Assembly (NCBI GenBank): GCA_003086435.1
Contig: QEFD01000020.1
Location: 1-5,889, forward strand
Direction: 5' to 3'
Source: Acidianus hospitalis
GTDB lineage: Archaea > Thermoproteota > Thermoprotei_A > Sulfolobales > Sulfolobaceae
DNA: 5,889 nt
Position 1 is the first letter of the stretch; each line of letters starts with the position of its first letter. Below the pieces are notes generated by a model. That model searched no databases, was not told the origin of the DNA, and worked only from the letters and a program-made list of their open reading frames with translations. The translations under genes were made by a program, and so were the position numbers. Shown piece after piece: positions 1 through 5,889 of this stretch.

Positions 1-1
1 A

Positions 2-208
2 ATCTTCCTCTCCGTCGACAACTTTTGCTAGTAATCCTTTTCCTCTAATTCCTGTAAGATAAGAAGCGAAGCCTAGGACGTCCCTATCTACTAAGAGCAC
101 TTTTTTAGAATTTTTTGCTAAAAATCTTCCTAAGTTTAACGATATTGTTGATTTTCCTACTCCTCCTTTAACACCGAGGACACTAATTCTATATAAGTTT
201 TTCTCCAC
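2..208 (-). CDS. ParA/MinD-family P-loop ATPase, N-terminal part only
   Basis: The first 69 codons of a ParA/MinD/Mrp-type ATPase run off the left edge, so the C-terminal two-thirds or more are missing. Translated from the minus strand, residues 12-21 read GVKGGVGKST, the deviant Walker A motif with its signature lysine (KGGVGKS at 14-20). Residues 37-46 read VLLVDRDVLG, matching the Walker A' strand, where ParA proteins usually have LLVDxDPQ or similar. The family forms ATP-dependent dimers that position DNA or protein cargo, or act in metallocluster delivery; the partner cannot be told here. The start is GTG at 208: the frame is closed by a TAG at 224-226 and holds no other usable start, while the nearby ATG at 213 is out of frame. 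The gene is divergent from the helicase, with 186 bases between start codons. The family assignment is secure, the specific role unknown. Confidence 0.88.
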   Translation of the reverse strand, partial: MEKNLYRISVLGVKGGVGKSTISLNLGRFLAKNSKKVLLVDRDVLGFASYLTGIRGKGLLAKVVDGEED

Positions 209-224
209 GTCATATAGTAATGGC

Positions 225-238
225 TAAATAATAAAAAA
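225..238 (-). promoter_or_regulatory. TATA-like box for the ParA-type gene
   Basis: On the minus strand the stretch reads TTTTTTATTATTTA and covers positions -30 to -17 relative to the GTG at 208. That distance suits an archaeal TATA box driving a transcript that begins at or next to the start codon (leaderless). No Shine-Dalgarno sequence lies before the GTG, which agrees. The region is generally AT-rich, so the exact box is an inference. A second candidate is the minus-strand reading of the TTATAA core at 256-265, which would give a leader of roughly 25-30 bases. Confidence 0.45.
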
Positions 239-246
239 TTTTTGTG

Positions 247-278
247 AATTTTTGGTTTATAATTTACTAGAAATGAGG
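247..278 (+). repeat. Imperfect direct repeat, copy A (intergenic)
   Basis: This is the first copy of an imperfect direct repeat in the ParA/helicase intergenic region. It opens with AATTTTTGGTT (247-257) and closes with AAATGAGG (271-278). Copy B at 329-355 has the same two ends but is 5 bases shorter between them. A further 11-base match, GTTTATAATTT, occurs at 255-265 and again at 323-333, in a different order relative to the first element. The matches could mark a duplicated promoter or operator, or be chance similarity in AT-rich DNA. Confidence 0.35.
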
Positions 279-285
279 TTTTTAT

Positions 286-293
286 TATAAATA
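286..293 (+). promoter_or_regulatory. TATA box candidate upstream of helicase (distal)
   Basis: TATAAATA is close to the archaeal TATA consensus. Transcription would be expected to begin about 26 bases further on, near 312-320, giving the helicase mRNA a leader of about 75-80 bases. It is one of at least two candidate plus-strand boxes in this intergenic region, so the promoter actually used cannot be decided from sequence. Confidence 0.4.
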
Positions 294-323
294 TTCTATA
301 AAAAGGAAGAGGCAAATGATTTG

Positions 324-333
324 TTTATAATTT
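324..333 (+). promoter_or_regulatory. TATA box candidate upstream of helicase (proximal)
   Basis: TTTATAATTT is a good archaeal TATA-like element. A start site 24-28 bases downstream (about 350-356) would leave a leader of about 40 bases before the helicase ATG at 395. At the position expected for a leaderless transcript (365-372) there is only TTAAAGGT, a poor box, so a leadered transcript from this element seems more likely. AAGGT at 389-393 sits too close to the ATG to be a normal Shine-Dalgarno site. Confidence 0.45.
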
Positions 334-355
334 TTGGTTAAGTTGAAAAATGAGG
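329..355 (+). repeat. Imperfect direct repeat, copy B (intergenic)
   Basis: This is the second copy of the imperfect repeat described at 247-278, offset by 82 bases at its left end. It begins with AATTTTTGGTT (329-339) and ends in AAATGAGG (348-355). It overlaps the proximal TATA-like box. Confidence 0.35.
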
Positions 356-394
356 AAATACTAATTAAAGGTTGAATATCTAGTAATAAAGGTA

Positions 395-2203
395 ATGAGT
401 AACTTTGTTAAACTTGATATTAAGGCTTTAGACTCTTACCAGCCACTAATGCTTATATCCCCTACTGGTTCAGGTAAAACTTTCTCTGTAATAAAGTATG
501 CATTAAAACAAAATACTTACAATAAGGTAGTATTCGCAATGCCTACAAAGGCGGCTATTAGAGAAGTTTGCACTAAACTTTCACTTTTTACTAATGACGT
601 AGGAAGAGACGATAGTGATGCTAGACTTGAAGATAATTTTAATACGGAAGAAGTCTGGAGAAAGAAAATTATTGTAACTAGTTATGAAAGGCTTTTGCAA
701 CAAATGATCTCTTCTCCTTCTCTCTTTTCTAATTCGCTTTTAGTTATTGATGAGGCACATTTGCTCCTCTCAGAAGGAAGAAATTGTACTCTTCAAGAGC
801 TTTTAGCATATTATAAGTTCTTTAGGGAGAAATTTAGTGGTAAAATTAATGTTATATTACTTAGCGCAACAATGCCGGATGTAGATTCGCTTTCAGAATA
901 TTTAGAGGCAAAGGTTATTTGCAACGATAAAAGACCTGTAAGTATAGACGTAAAAATAGTAAAGGTTTCTCAGAAGAGGGGTGAAAACTACTATTTAAAT
1001 AAGGCAATAGAGTTCATAAATTACGTTAAGAAAGGGGAACTTAAATTAGAAAATTATAAGCAAATACTAGTTTACACTAATACTAGGAGATCAGCAGAGG
1101 AAATATCTAAATTAATAGAGAAGGAACTTCATGTACCTACAGCTTTTCATCACGCGGGATTACCGATAGAAGTTAGAAAGAAGATAGAGGATGACATGAG
1201 GAGTGAAAATAATCAGTACAAGGTAATAGTTTCAACTGACACTTTGGCTCTTAGTATAAATACTAACGTGGACGTAGTAGTAGTTTTAGCGTTAAAGAGG
1301 TTCGCGGGCTTGAGAACTTATGTAGAGCCTTCAACAGTTGCCCAAGTTATTGGAAGAGCTGGAAGGCCAGGTTATTCAGAAAAAGGTTTGGCTTTAGTCT
1401 TTGCAGAGCCTGACGAAGTGAAAATAGTTAATAAAGCGTTAAAAAAGGAATTTGGAAAAGTTCCAGAGCCTTTAGATTATCCGCAAACAGTATTAAGGTG
1501 GATTTACAGTGGTTTAGATCCTTTGCTCTTGGCAAGATATGGATATAGGTATTCTCCTTCAAAGATAAAAGATTCCTTATTATTTCTTGAGAATATAGGT
1601 GCGATCCAGAAAGGTAAAGTAACTCCCTTAGGTAAAGTATTTGCTTATGAAATGGTTCCAAAGAAAGGTATGAATTTACTTAAGCTAATAATAAAATTTG
1701 ATAAAAAAGGAAATCCCTTAGTGAGAGCATTATACTACTCTTTTATATATTCCTTCTTTGTAGATGAATACTTTAGTAGAAAAGTTAATGAAGGAGAAAT
1801 ATTAAGGAAAGGTAATCCAATTTTCCTAGATTTAGTAAAATCCTTGAGGGGAAGTTTCGGTAAATATACATATTTTACTATTGGAGAAACTTTAGAGCCT
1901 TCAACTTGGTTTTATTATTCTTTAACTGTACCACAAGTTATTTCAACTGATGATATTGCAGAAAGCATTAGGAAATCTTCTGAAATAATTTATAATCTTT
2001 CTACTTATTCTCTAATCAGTGAGGATTTGAATAAACCTTCATATTTTATTATGAGACTCATGAGGTCATATAGGAGGATTTTAAGAGAAGGAAAAAAGGG
2101 AGAGGAAATTATCGATTTTATAAGATTCTGTTTTTCAAATTACCAAGAGCTTTCCAAATCTAAAGATGAATTCTTTGATACCCAATGGATTAGAAATGCT
2201 TAA
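395..2203 (+). CDS. Superfamily 2 DExH helicase, Ski2-like, with winged-helix segment
   Basis: This is a 602-residue ATP-dependent DNA or RNA helicase of superfamily 2. Visible motifs are Walker A PTGSGKT (23-29), motif Ia PTKAAIRE (50-57), motif II DEAH (119-122), motif III SAT (157-159), a Ski2/Hel308-style FHHAGL (251-256), motif [12 protein letters not shown] (280-290) and motif [12 protein letters not shown] (317-326). Residues about 360-425 look like the winged helix that follows RecA2 in Ski2 and DEAH helicases, including the phrase KVTPLG. Residues 425-602 form a mostly helical, basic tail that I cannot assign. The protein is shorter than Hel308 (about 700 residues), has only 22 residues before Walker A and no recognisable Q motif, and motif V lacks the usual glycine (LAxGIN becomes LALSIN). 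ATG 395 is the only usable start after the in-frame stop at 362-364. It is probably a nucleic-acid repair or RNA-processing enzyme; the substrate is not inferable. Confidence 0.9.
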   Translation: MSNFVKLDIKALDSYQPLMLISPTGSGKTFSVIKYALKQNTYNKVVFAMPTKAAIREVCTKLSLFTNDVGRDDSDARLEDNFNTEEVWRKKIIVTSYERLLQQMISSPSLFSNSLLVIDEAHLLLSEGRNCTLQELLAYYKFFREKFSGKINVILLSATMPDVDSLSEYLEAKVICNDKRPVSIDVKIVKVSQKRGENYYLNKAIEFINYVKKGELKLENYKQILVYTNTRRSAEEISKLIEKELHVPTAFHHAGLPIEVRKKIEDDMRSENNQYKVIVSTDTLALSINTNVDVVVVLALKRFAGLRTYVEPSTVAQVIGRAGRPGYSEKGLALVFAEPDEVKIVNKALKKEFGKVPEPLDYPQTVLRWIYSGLDPLLLARYGYRYSPSKIKDSLLFLENIGAIQKGKVTPLGKVFAYEMVPKKGMNLLKLIIKFDKKGNPLVRALYYSFIYSFFVDEYFSRKVNEGEILRKGNPIFLDLVKSLRGSFGKYTYFTIGETLEPSTWFYYSLTVPQVISTDDIAESIRKSSEIIYNLSTYSLISEDLNKPSYFIMRLMRSYRRILREGKKGEEIIDFIRFCFSNYQELSKSKDEFFDTQWIRNA

Positions 2204-2205
2204 TG

Positions 2206-2228
2206 CTTTCCTTTTATCTATTTTTATA
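2206..2228 (+). terminator. U-rich terminator after the helicase gene
   Basis: A pyrimidine-rich run beginning 3 bases after the helicase stop contains CTTTCCTTTT and then CTATTTTTATA. Archaeal RNA polymerase terminates at such U-rich tracts without a hairpin. The run fills the 25-base gap before the peptidase ATG, so at least some transcripts probably end here. Read-through into the peptidase gene cannot be excluded. Confidence 0.45.
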
Positions 2229-3992
2229 ATGACGCCAGAAGAAGCCTATTCAATAAAACTCATATCTGATGTAAAATTAAATAATGAAGGAAATTTACTT
2301 CATGTAGAAACTTGGATAGAAAACAAGGAGTATAGATCAGCAATTTTTCTAAATAAGAGAAAAATAATTGAAGGAAAAGTAAGCTTACCTAGGTTTAATG
2401 GCGAATATTTATATTATGTCAAAGAAGTTAAAGGGCAAAAGAACAAAAAAGAAGCTTGTTTATTTAGGAAATCTCCTTATGGAGAAGAAGAGAAACTACT
2501 CTGCTTAGGTAAAATCTCAGATTATACATTCCATAACAAGGGTATTCTTATCCTAGGTGAAGATAAAGTAAACAAGAACAAACCGTTTGAGGCCACTAAA
2601 CTTAAGTACAGATTTGACAGTAGAGGACTTTTAAGGACTAGGCAATCTCTTTACTTATTTTCGACAAAGTTAGAGAAAATAATTAGTGGAGACTTTGACG
2701 TCACGGGAGTTGCTACGAACGGTAAAAGAGTTGTAATTTCTGCAACCAAGGAGAACGATGACATAGGTCTTTCAGACGTTTACGAAGTCTATTTATCTAA
2801 TGGAGAAATGAGGAGAATAACTCAAGGAGAAGGAATAGTAAACGCTTTGGCTATGAACGAAAAAGGTCAAATAGCCTACTTAGGCCATAGAAAAGGCAGG
2901 GCGCCTTGGGCAGTAGAGGAAATAATACTTCCAGAGGAGGACAAAAGTTTTCTCTGCGGTAATACTTGCGGAGGTGACGTATTAACAGACCTATTTGACG
3001 GAGCAAAAACTAGAATTTATTTTGTAAATGACGTTATTTATTCGCTAGGTCAAGTTAAAGGAGAAGTCCAAATTTATAAAATAAGTGATAAGGCAGAGCA
3101 AATAACTGAAGGTAAAATAGTAGTTAGAGGTTTTGACGTTAATGCCAAGGAAGATATAGCGTATTTCTATACAACCCCCACTAAACCTTCGATTCTTCAT
3201 TATAAGGAGGATTATGACCCTAACCCTGGAGTAGAAGGAATAGAACCGCAGGAGATTAATGATGAAATTCAGGGTTGGGTTATAATTACTAATCCAAATA
3301 ATCCAACAATTTTATTTATTCATGGTGGGCCTCACGCTGCTTATGGCTATGGATATTTTATAGAGTTTCAATTTTTTGCATCTAATGGATTTAACATAAT
3401 ATATTGCAATCCTAGGGGAAGTCAAGGCTATGGAGAAGACTTTGCGAAGGCATGTGTAGGAGACTGGGGTGGGAAAGACATGCAGGATATAATCAATTTT
3501 ACTAAAAAAGTAATTGAAAAATACAACCTTAAAGGGAAACTCGGAGTTACTGGAGGTTCTTATGGCGGATATATGACAAACTGGATAATTACTCAGACAG
3601 ATATGTTTTCTGCGGCAATTGCCGAAAGGAGTATATCCAACTTGGTTAGCATGTGTGGGACTAGTGATATAGGCTTTTGGTTTAATGCAATAGAGGCAGG
3701 AATTGGTGATCCTTGGAAGCAGGAAAATATTGAAAAATTAATGAGAATGTCTCCAATTTATTATGTTAAGAACGCTAAGACGCCAACTATGTTAATTCAT
3801 GGTGAAGAAGACTATAGATGTCCAATAGAACAAGCAGAGCAGTTCTTTATGGCATTGAAAATGAACGGAGTACCTACAGTGCTAGAGAGGTATCCTGGTG
3901 ATTCTCATGAGCATGCTAGAAGAGGAAAACCTAAAAATATGATTGACAGGCTTTATAAGAAAATATGGTGGTTTACTAAGTATTTAAAATAA
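2229..3992 (+). CDS. S9 family acylaminoacyl peptidase (prolyl oligopeptidase fold)
   Basis: A complete 587-residue serine peptidase of family S9 (acylaminoacyl-peptidase type), which removes N-acylated residues from short peptides in the cytoplasm. Residues 1 to about 330 are the beta-propeller that restricts substrate size; about 340-587 are the alpha/beta-hydrolase domain. Visible are the oxyanion segment HGGPH (365-369), nucleophile Ser444 in GGSYGG (442-447), Asp528 in HGEEDYRCP and His560 in [10 protein letters not shown], giving an intact triad. Length fits the family. The start at ATG 2229 gives the family-typical N-terminus [10 protein letters not shown]. The upstream in-frame ATG at 2166 would add 21 residues overlapping the helicase gene and is unlikely. 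No Shine-Dalgarno site or strong TATA box precedes the start, so its promoter is unresolved. Cys243 and Cys247 (CGNTC) in the propeller might form a disulfide. No signal peptide is seen with this start. The family is certain, the substrate preference not. Confidence 0.95.
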   Translation: MTPEEAYSIKLISDVKLNNEGNLLHVETWIENKEYRSAIFLNKRKIIEGKVSLPRFNGEYLYYVKEVKGQKNKKEACLFRKSPYGEEEKLLCLGKISDYTFHNKGILILGEDKVNKNKPFEATKLKYRFDSRGLLRTRQSLYLFSTKLEKIISGDFDVTGVATNGKRVVISATKENDDIGLSDVYEVYLSNGEMRRITQGEGIVNALAMNEKGQIAYLGHRKGRAPWAVEEIILPEEDKSFLCGNTCGGDVLTDLFDGAKTRIYFVNDVIYSLGQVKGEVQIYKISDKAEQITEGKIVVRGFDVNAKEDIAYFYTTPTKPSILHYKEDYDPNPGVEGIEPQEINDEIQGWVIITNPNNPTILFIHGGPHAAYGYGYFIEFQFFASNGFNIIYCNPRGSQGYGEDFAKACVGDWGGKDMQDIINFTKKVIEKYNLKGKLGVTGGSYGGYMTNWIITQTDMFSAAIAERSISNLVSMCGTSDIGFWFNAIEAGIGDPWKQENIEKLMRMSPIYYVKNAKTPTMLIHGEEDYRCPIEQAEQFFMALKMNGVPTVLERYPGDSHEHARRGKPKNMIDRLYKKIWWFTKYLK

Positions 3993-3999
3993 CTACAAC

Positions 4000-4497
4000 T
4001 TATGTTCTCTTTTTCCTCCCTATTACTAATCCTATTATAGCAATAATGAGCCCTACAATAAATAATAATGCACCTAGCAAGACAAATGCTAAAGAATAGA
4101 CGTCTATTGTAGAAACTTCAATATACTTTAGAATGTAATATACTACTATTGAGGAATTTGAAGGATTATGAAATTCAATAATTCCAGATATATCGCCAGT
4201 AGGAGACAAATATACTCGCTCTGCTGTAGAAGGCGAAGTAGAGTTAGTAAAGCTAGAAGGTAATGTTACATCTATAGGTGAGGTAGAATTATAAGCAAAA
4301 GCAATAATTCTCCCGGGAGAAGGCGAAACGGAGATTGTATAGTTTTGGTACGGTCCAAGGGTAATTCTCTGTGCACCGTGAAGTTCTATTACTGGCTCCA
4401 TTTCATTAACCAGTGAAGAAAACCCGTAAAAGCCTATACCAGCTAGTATTATCCCTATCACGAGTGCTATCAATCCTATCTTAGTTAAAATGTGCAT
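4000..4497 (-). CDS. Small membrane protein with two transmembrane helices and an external domain
   Basis: A 165-residue protein that I do not recognise as a named family. It has a hydrophobic helix at about 5-28 and a second at about 134-160, followed by the basic tail RKKRT. By the positive-inside rule both ends would face the cytoplasm, and residues about 29-132 would lie outside, as a beta-rich domain. That domain carries four N-glycosylation sequons at Asn52 (NYT), Asn70 (NST), Asn85 (NST) and Asn114 (NSS), fitting the heavy surface glycosylation of Sulfolobales; N111-P-S is blocked by proline. It converges on the peptidase gene with 7 bases between stop codons and diverges from the glycosylase gene. 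ATG 4497 is preferred because a TATA-like box sits at the leaderless distance. The function is unknown; a link to the neighbours is not evident. Confidence 0.8.
   Translation of the reverse strand: MHILTKIGLIALVIGIILAGIGFYGFSSLVNEMEPVIELHGAQRITLGPYQNYTISVSPSPGRIIAFAYNSTSPIDVTLPSSFTNSTSPSTAERVYLSPTGDISGIIEFHNPSNSSIVVYYILKYIEVSTIDVYSLAFVLLGALLFIVGLIIAIIGLVIGRKKRT
4005..4020 (+). terminator. U-rich terminator of the peptidase gene, inside the convergent gene
   Basis: The plus strand reads TTCTCTTTTTCCTCCC beginning 13 bases after the peptidase stop codon. It suits archaeal U-rich termination. On the other strand the same bases encode the basic C-terminal tail (GRKKR) of the membrane protein, so one stretch may serve as terminator and as coding sequence. 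Confidence 0.4.
4485..4490 (+). promoter_or_regulatory. TATA-like box for the uracil-DNA glycosylase gene
   Basis: TTAAAA lies at -31 to -26 from the ATG at 4516, the spacing expected for a leaderless transcript. It sits inside the first codons of the divergent membrane-protein gene. If the ATG at 4540 were used instead, TTAATAAT at 4510-4517 would be the matching box. Confidence 0.4.
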
Positions 4498-4515
4498 GAC
4501 AAAATATTCTTAATA

Positions 4516-5184
4516 ATGGTTAATAAATATGTTCAGAATATGTTTGACGACGAGATCATATCGTGTTATAGATGTCCTAGACTTAGACAATATTCTGAAA
4601 TGATAGCTAAAATAAAGGTGAAAAGATTTAGAAACTGGGAATATTGGGGGAAGCCCTTACCAGGATATGGAGATGAAAATGCAAGCTTACTTATTGTCGG
4701 ATTAGCCCCAGCAGCACATGGCGGAAATAGAACTGGCAGAGTATTTACTGGTGACGAATCCGGTAAATGGGTAACTAAAGCCCTCTACGAATTAGGATTG
4801 TCAAATCTAGAGTTCTCCTTAAGTAGAGAAGACAACTTGATCCTTAGAGGAGTTTATTTAACTAATGCTGTAAAATGCGCTCCTCCTAAGAATAAGCCTT
4901 TAAGGGAAGAGATCCTAAACTGTAATTATTTCCTAAGAAAGGAGATAATGTCCTTAAGAAATCTTAAAGTAATATTAGCTCTAGGTAAAATAGCATTTGA
5001 TTCAGTTTGTATTGCTTTTAATGAGAAATGTAAATTCTCTCACGGCGTAGTTTACGACGTTAAGGGAAAGAAAATAGTTGGAAGCTATCATCCTAGTGCG
5101 CAGAATACCAAGACCGGAAGACTTACTTGGGAGTCTTTCATGCAAGTTGTGAGGAAAGCTTATGAATTAACTAAGGAATCCTAG
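4516..5184 (+). CDS. Family 5 uracil-DNA glycosylase (UDGb), Fe-S containing
   Basis: A 222-residue DNA-repair enzyme that excises uracil, and in this family often other deaminated bases, from DNA to start base-excision repair. Family 5 is marked by motif 1 GLAPAAHGGNRTGRVFTGD (62-80), where GLAPA replaces the GEAPG of family 4, and by motif 2 GSYHPSAQNT (189-198) with His192. Asp80, Asn117 and His192 probably correspond to the residues reported as important in Thermus UDGb. Cys17 and Cys20 (CYRCPRL), Cys121 and Cys136 are placed as the four [4Fe-4S] ligands. The length is normal. The start is ambiguous: ATG 4516 has TTAAAA at the leaderless distance, ATG 4540 (8 residues shorter) also keeps all motifs, and GTG 4492 would overlap the divergent gene. 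It converges on the RmlD-like gene with 17 bases between. Repair of cytosine deamination is pertinent to growth at high temperature. Confidence 0.94.
   Translation: MVNKYVQNMFDDEIISCYRCPRLRQYSEMIAKIKVKRFRNWEYWGKPLPGYGDENASLLIVGLAPAAHGGNRTGRVFTGDESGKWVTKALYELGLSNLEFSLSREDNLILRGVYLTNAVKCAPPKNKPLREEILNCNYFLRKEIMSLRNLKVILALGKIAFDSVCIAFNEKCKFSHGVVYDVKGKKIVGSYHPSAQNTKTGRLTWESFMQVVRKAYELTKES
4520..4527 (-). promoter_or_regulatory. TATA box for the membrane protein gene
   Basis: The minus strand reads TTTATTAA at -30 to -23 from the ATG at 4497, a good sequence at the expected distance for a leaderless archaeal transcript. It lies within the first codons of the glycosylase gene if that starts at 4516. 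The spacing supports the chosen start of the membrane protein. Confidence 0.5.
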
Positions 5185-5201
5185 TGATCTGATGGTAATA
5201 A

Positions 5202-5889
5202 TTAAATTCCATCTATTTTTAAGCCGAAACTTCTCAATAACCAATTATCTAGGGAAAAATCGAAATATTTTCCTTCTATTGGTATAATTAGTCCACCGTA
5301 ATCGTCTGAAAACTTTTTGCAAATATCGTATTCAGAAAACCTTTTCCCTGCTAAGTTTATTACTCCCCTTGCATCCTTCTTTAAAAGGTATTTTACAGCG
5401 TAAGCTACGTCCTTTACTGAAATTGGTGACAAATAGAGATTTGTATTACATTTAGCTATTCCTTTCTTTATTAATGCTTTAATGATATGAAATAAGAAAC
5501 CTCTATAAGATGGAGAGTAAACCGCGCCAAGCCTTAAAATGAGATAGTTGCCAAGTGAAGCTATGGCTGTTTCTCCTACTAACTTAGTCATTCCATAATA
5601 ATTTAAAGGACTTGGCGTTGAAGTTTCGGAATAATATCCCCTTTTACCATCATATATCATGAACGTTGAGAAGTAAACGTTCAAAGAGCCTATTTTATTC
5701 GCAGCTTTGGCTATATTTATTGCAAACCATGTATTCAAATTCCACATTGAAGGATTATTTGAATTATCCTCCAATGTATGTATAACTATTTCAGGCTTAG
5801 TTTCATAAACTTTCTTTGGAGAGTCTATAAATATGAATTCATCGTCAATTGCATTAGTTAACGCTCTGGCTAATTCTCCTTCATCTGTT
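5202..5889 (-). CDS. RmlD-like NAD(P)-dependent sugar-nucleotide reductase, N-terminus missing
   Basis: An extended short-chain dehydrogenase/reductase resembling dTDP-4-dehydrorhamnose reductase (RmlD/RfbD), which makes the last step of dTDP-L-rhamnose synthesis for cell-surface glycans. The reading frame is open to the right edge, giving 228 visible residues; roughly 50-60 residues with the dinucleotide-binding GxxGxxG loop must lie outside. Visible are KPEIVIHT (31-38, the usual KPDVVIN strand), FSTFMIYDG (73-81, matching STDYVFDG of RmlD), [19 protein letters not shown] (88-106) with catalytic Tyr98 and Lys102, and a C-terminal substrate domain with [10 protein letters not shown], the usual PxxVxDxA region. 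Thr75 is kept, but the Asp after it in RmlD is Phe76. It could be a relative acting on another nucleotide sugar or a MAT2B-like protein. A TTG at 5774 is an internal codon, not the start. The stop codon is 17 bases from that of the convergent glycosylase gene. Confidence 0.85.
   Translation of the reverse strand, partial: TDEGELARALTNAIDDEFIFIDSPKKVYETKPEIVIHTLEDNSNNPSMWNLNTWFAINIAKAANKIGSLNVYFSTFMIYDGKRGYYSETSTPSPLNYYGMTKLVGETAIASLGNYLILRLGAVYSPSYRGFLFHIIKALIKKGIAKCNTNLYLSPISVKDVAYAVKYLLKKDARGVINLAGKRFSEYDICKKFSDDYGGLIIPIEGKYFDFSLDNWLLRSFGLKIDGI
5211..5221 (+). terminator. Possible U-rich terminator of the glycosylase gene
   Basis: ATCTATTTTTA begins 26 bases after the glycosylase stop and contains a run of five T. 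It is a modest candidate for archaeal U-rich termination and overlaps the last codons of the convergent RmlD-like gene. Confidence 0.3.

Noticed and set aside
1428..1661. A 77-codon minus-strand open frame
   Set aside because: It lies wholly inside the helicase gene, opposite the winged-helix region, and shows no recognisable motif. It is a shadow of the real reading frame.
1323..1905. A 13-base repeat TAGAGCCTTCAAC at 1323-1335 and 1893-1905, both encoding EPST and followed a little later by QVI
   Set aside because: One copy is part of helicase motif VI's approach and the other is in the C-terminal region. The surrounding sequence does not match, so it is most likely chance and shared codon use.
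2166..2228. Upstream in-frame start for the peptidase (21 extra residues)
   Set aside because: It overlaps the helicase 3' end, and the family-typical N-terminus [10 protein letters not shown] begins at 2229.
4492..4515. GTG start for the glycosylase at 4492
   Set aside because: It would overlap the start of the divergent gene. ATG 4516 has a TATA-like box at the right distance, and the added residues lie outside any UDG motif.
5772..5774. TTG at 5774 as start of the RmlD-like gene
   Set aside because: The frame stays open for 38 more codons to the window edge and encodes the expected KPEIVIH strand, so the TTG is an internal leucine.
1..5889. Defence system, CRISPR array, integrated virus or insertion sequence
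   Set aside because: The helicase and ParA-type ATPase could hint at one, but there are no Cas, nuclease, integrase or transposase genes, no regular repeats and no terminal inverted repeats. The other genes are housekeeping types with similar base composition.

Overview
The window looks like ordinary chromosomal DNA from a thermoacidophilic crenarchaeon of the order Sulfolobales (Sulfolobus/Saccharolobus/Acidianus type; genus not resolvable). The reasons are low GC, arginine codons almost all AGA/AGG, frequent ATA isoleucine codons, start codons without clear Shine-Dalgarno sites but with TATA-like boxes about 23-30 bases upstream (leaderless style), U-rich rather than hairpin terminators, and a gene set that includes an archaeal S9 acylaminoacyl peptidase and a family 5 Fe-S uracil-DNA glycosylase. 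The identification is by inspection only.

Layout, left to right. (1) 2-208, minus strand: the first 69 codons of a ParA/MinD-type ATPase that leaves the window on the left. (2) 209-394: an AT-rich divergent intergenic region with several TATA-like boxes and an imperfect direct repeat. (3) 395-2203, plus: a 602-residue superfamily 2 DExH helicase, Ski2-like in its second RecA domain, with a winged-helix segment and an unassigned C-terminal region. (4) 2229-3992, plus: a complete S9 acylaminoacyl peptidase with its catalytic triad. (5) 4000-4497, minus: a small two-helix membrane protein with a sequon-rich external domain, converging on the peptidase with only 7 bases between stop codons. (6) 4516-5184, plus: a family 5 (UDGb) uracil-DNA glycosylase, divergent from the membrane protein, with promoters that appear to lie inside each other's coding regions. 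(7) 5202-5889, minus: an extended short-chain dehydrogenase/reductase of the RmlD (dTDP-4-dehydrorhamnose reductase-like) type, cut by the right edge.

The genes do not form an obvious pathway. They are tightly packed, alternate in strand and appear to be mostly single transcription units; only helicase-peptidase is a same-strand neighbour pair, and a U-rich tract lies between them. I see no CRISPR array, tRNA, rRNA, insertion sequence or viral module, and no convincing new multi-gene system. The points most worth a second look are the unusual helicase (very short N-terminus, altered motif V, unassigned C-terminus), the nested divergent promoters near 4484-4540, the promoter-rich ParA/helicase intergenic region, and the RmlD-like enzyme with a changed active-site neighbour.
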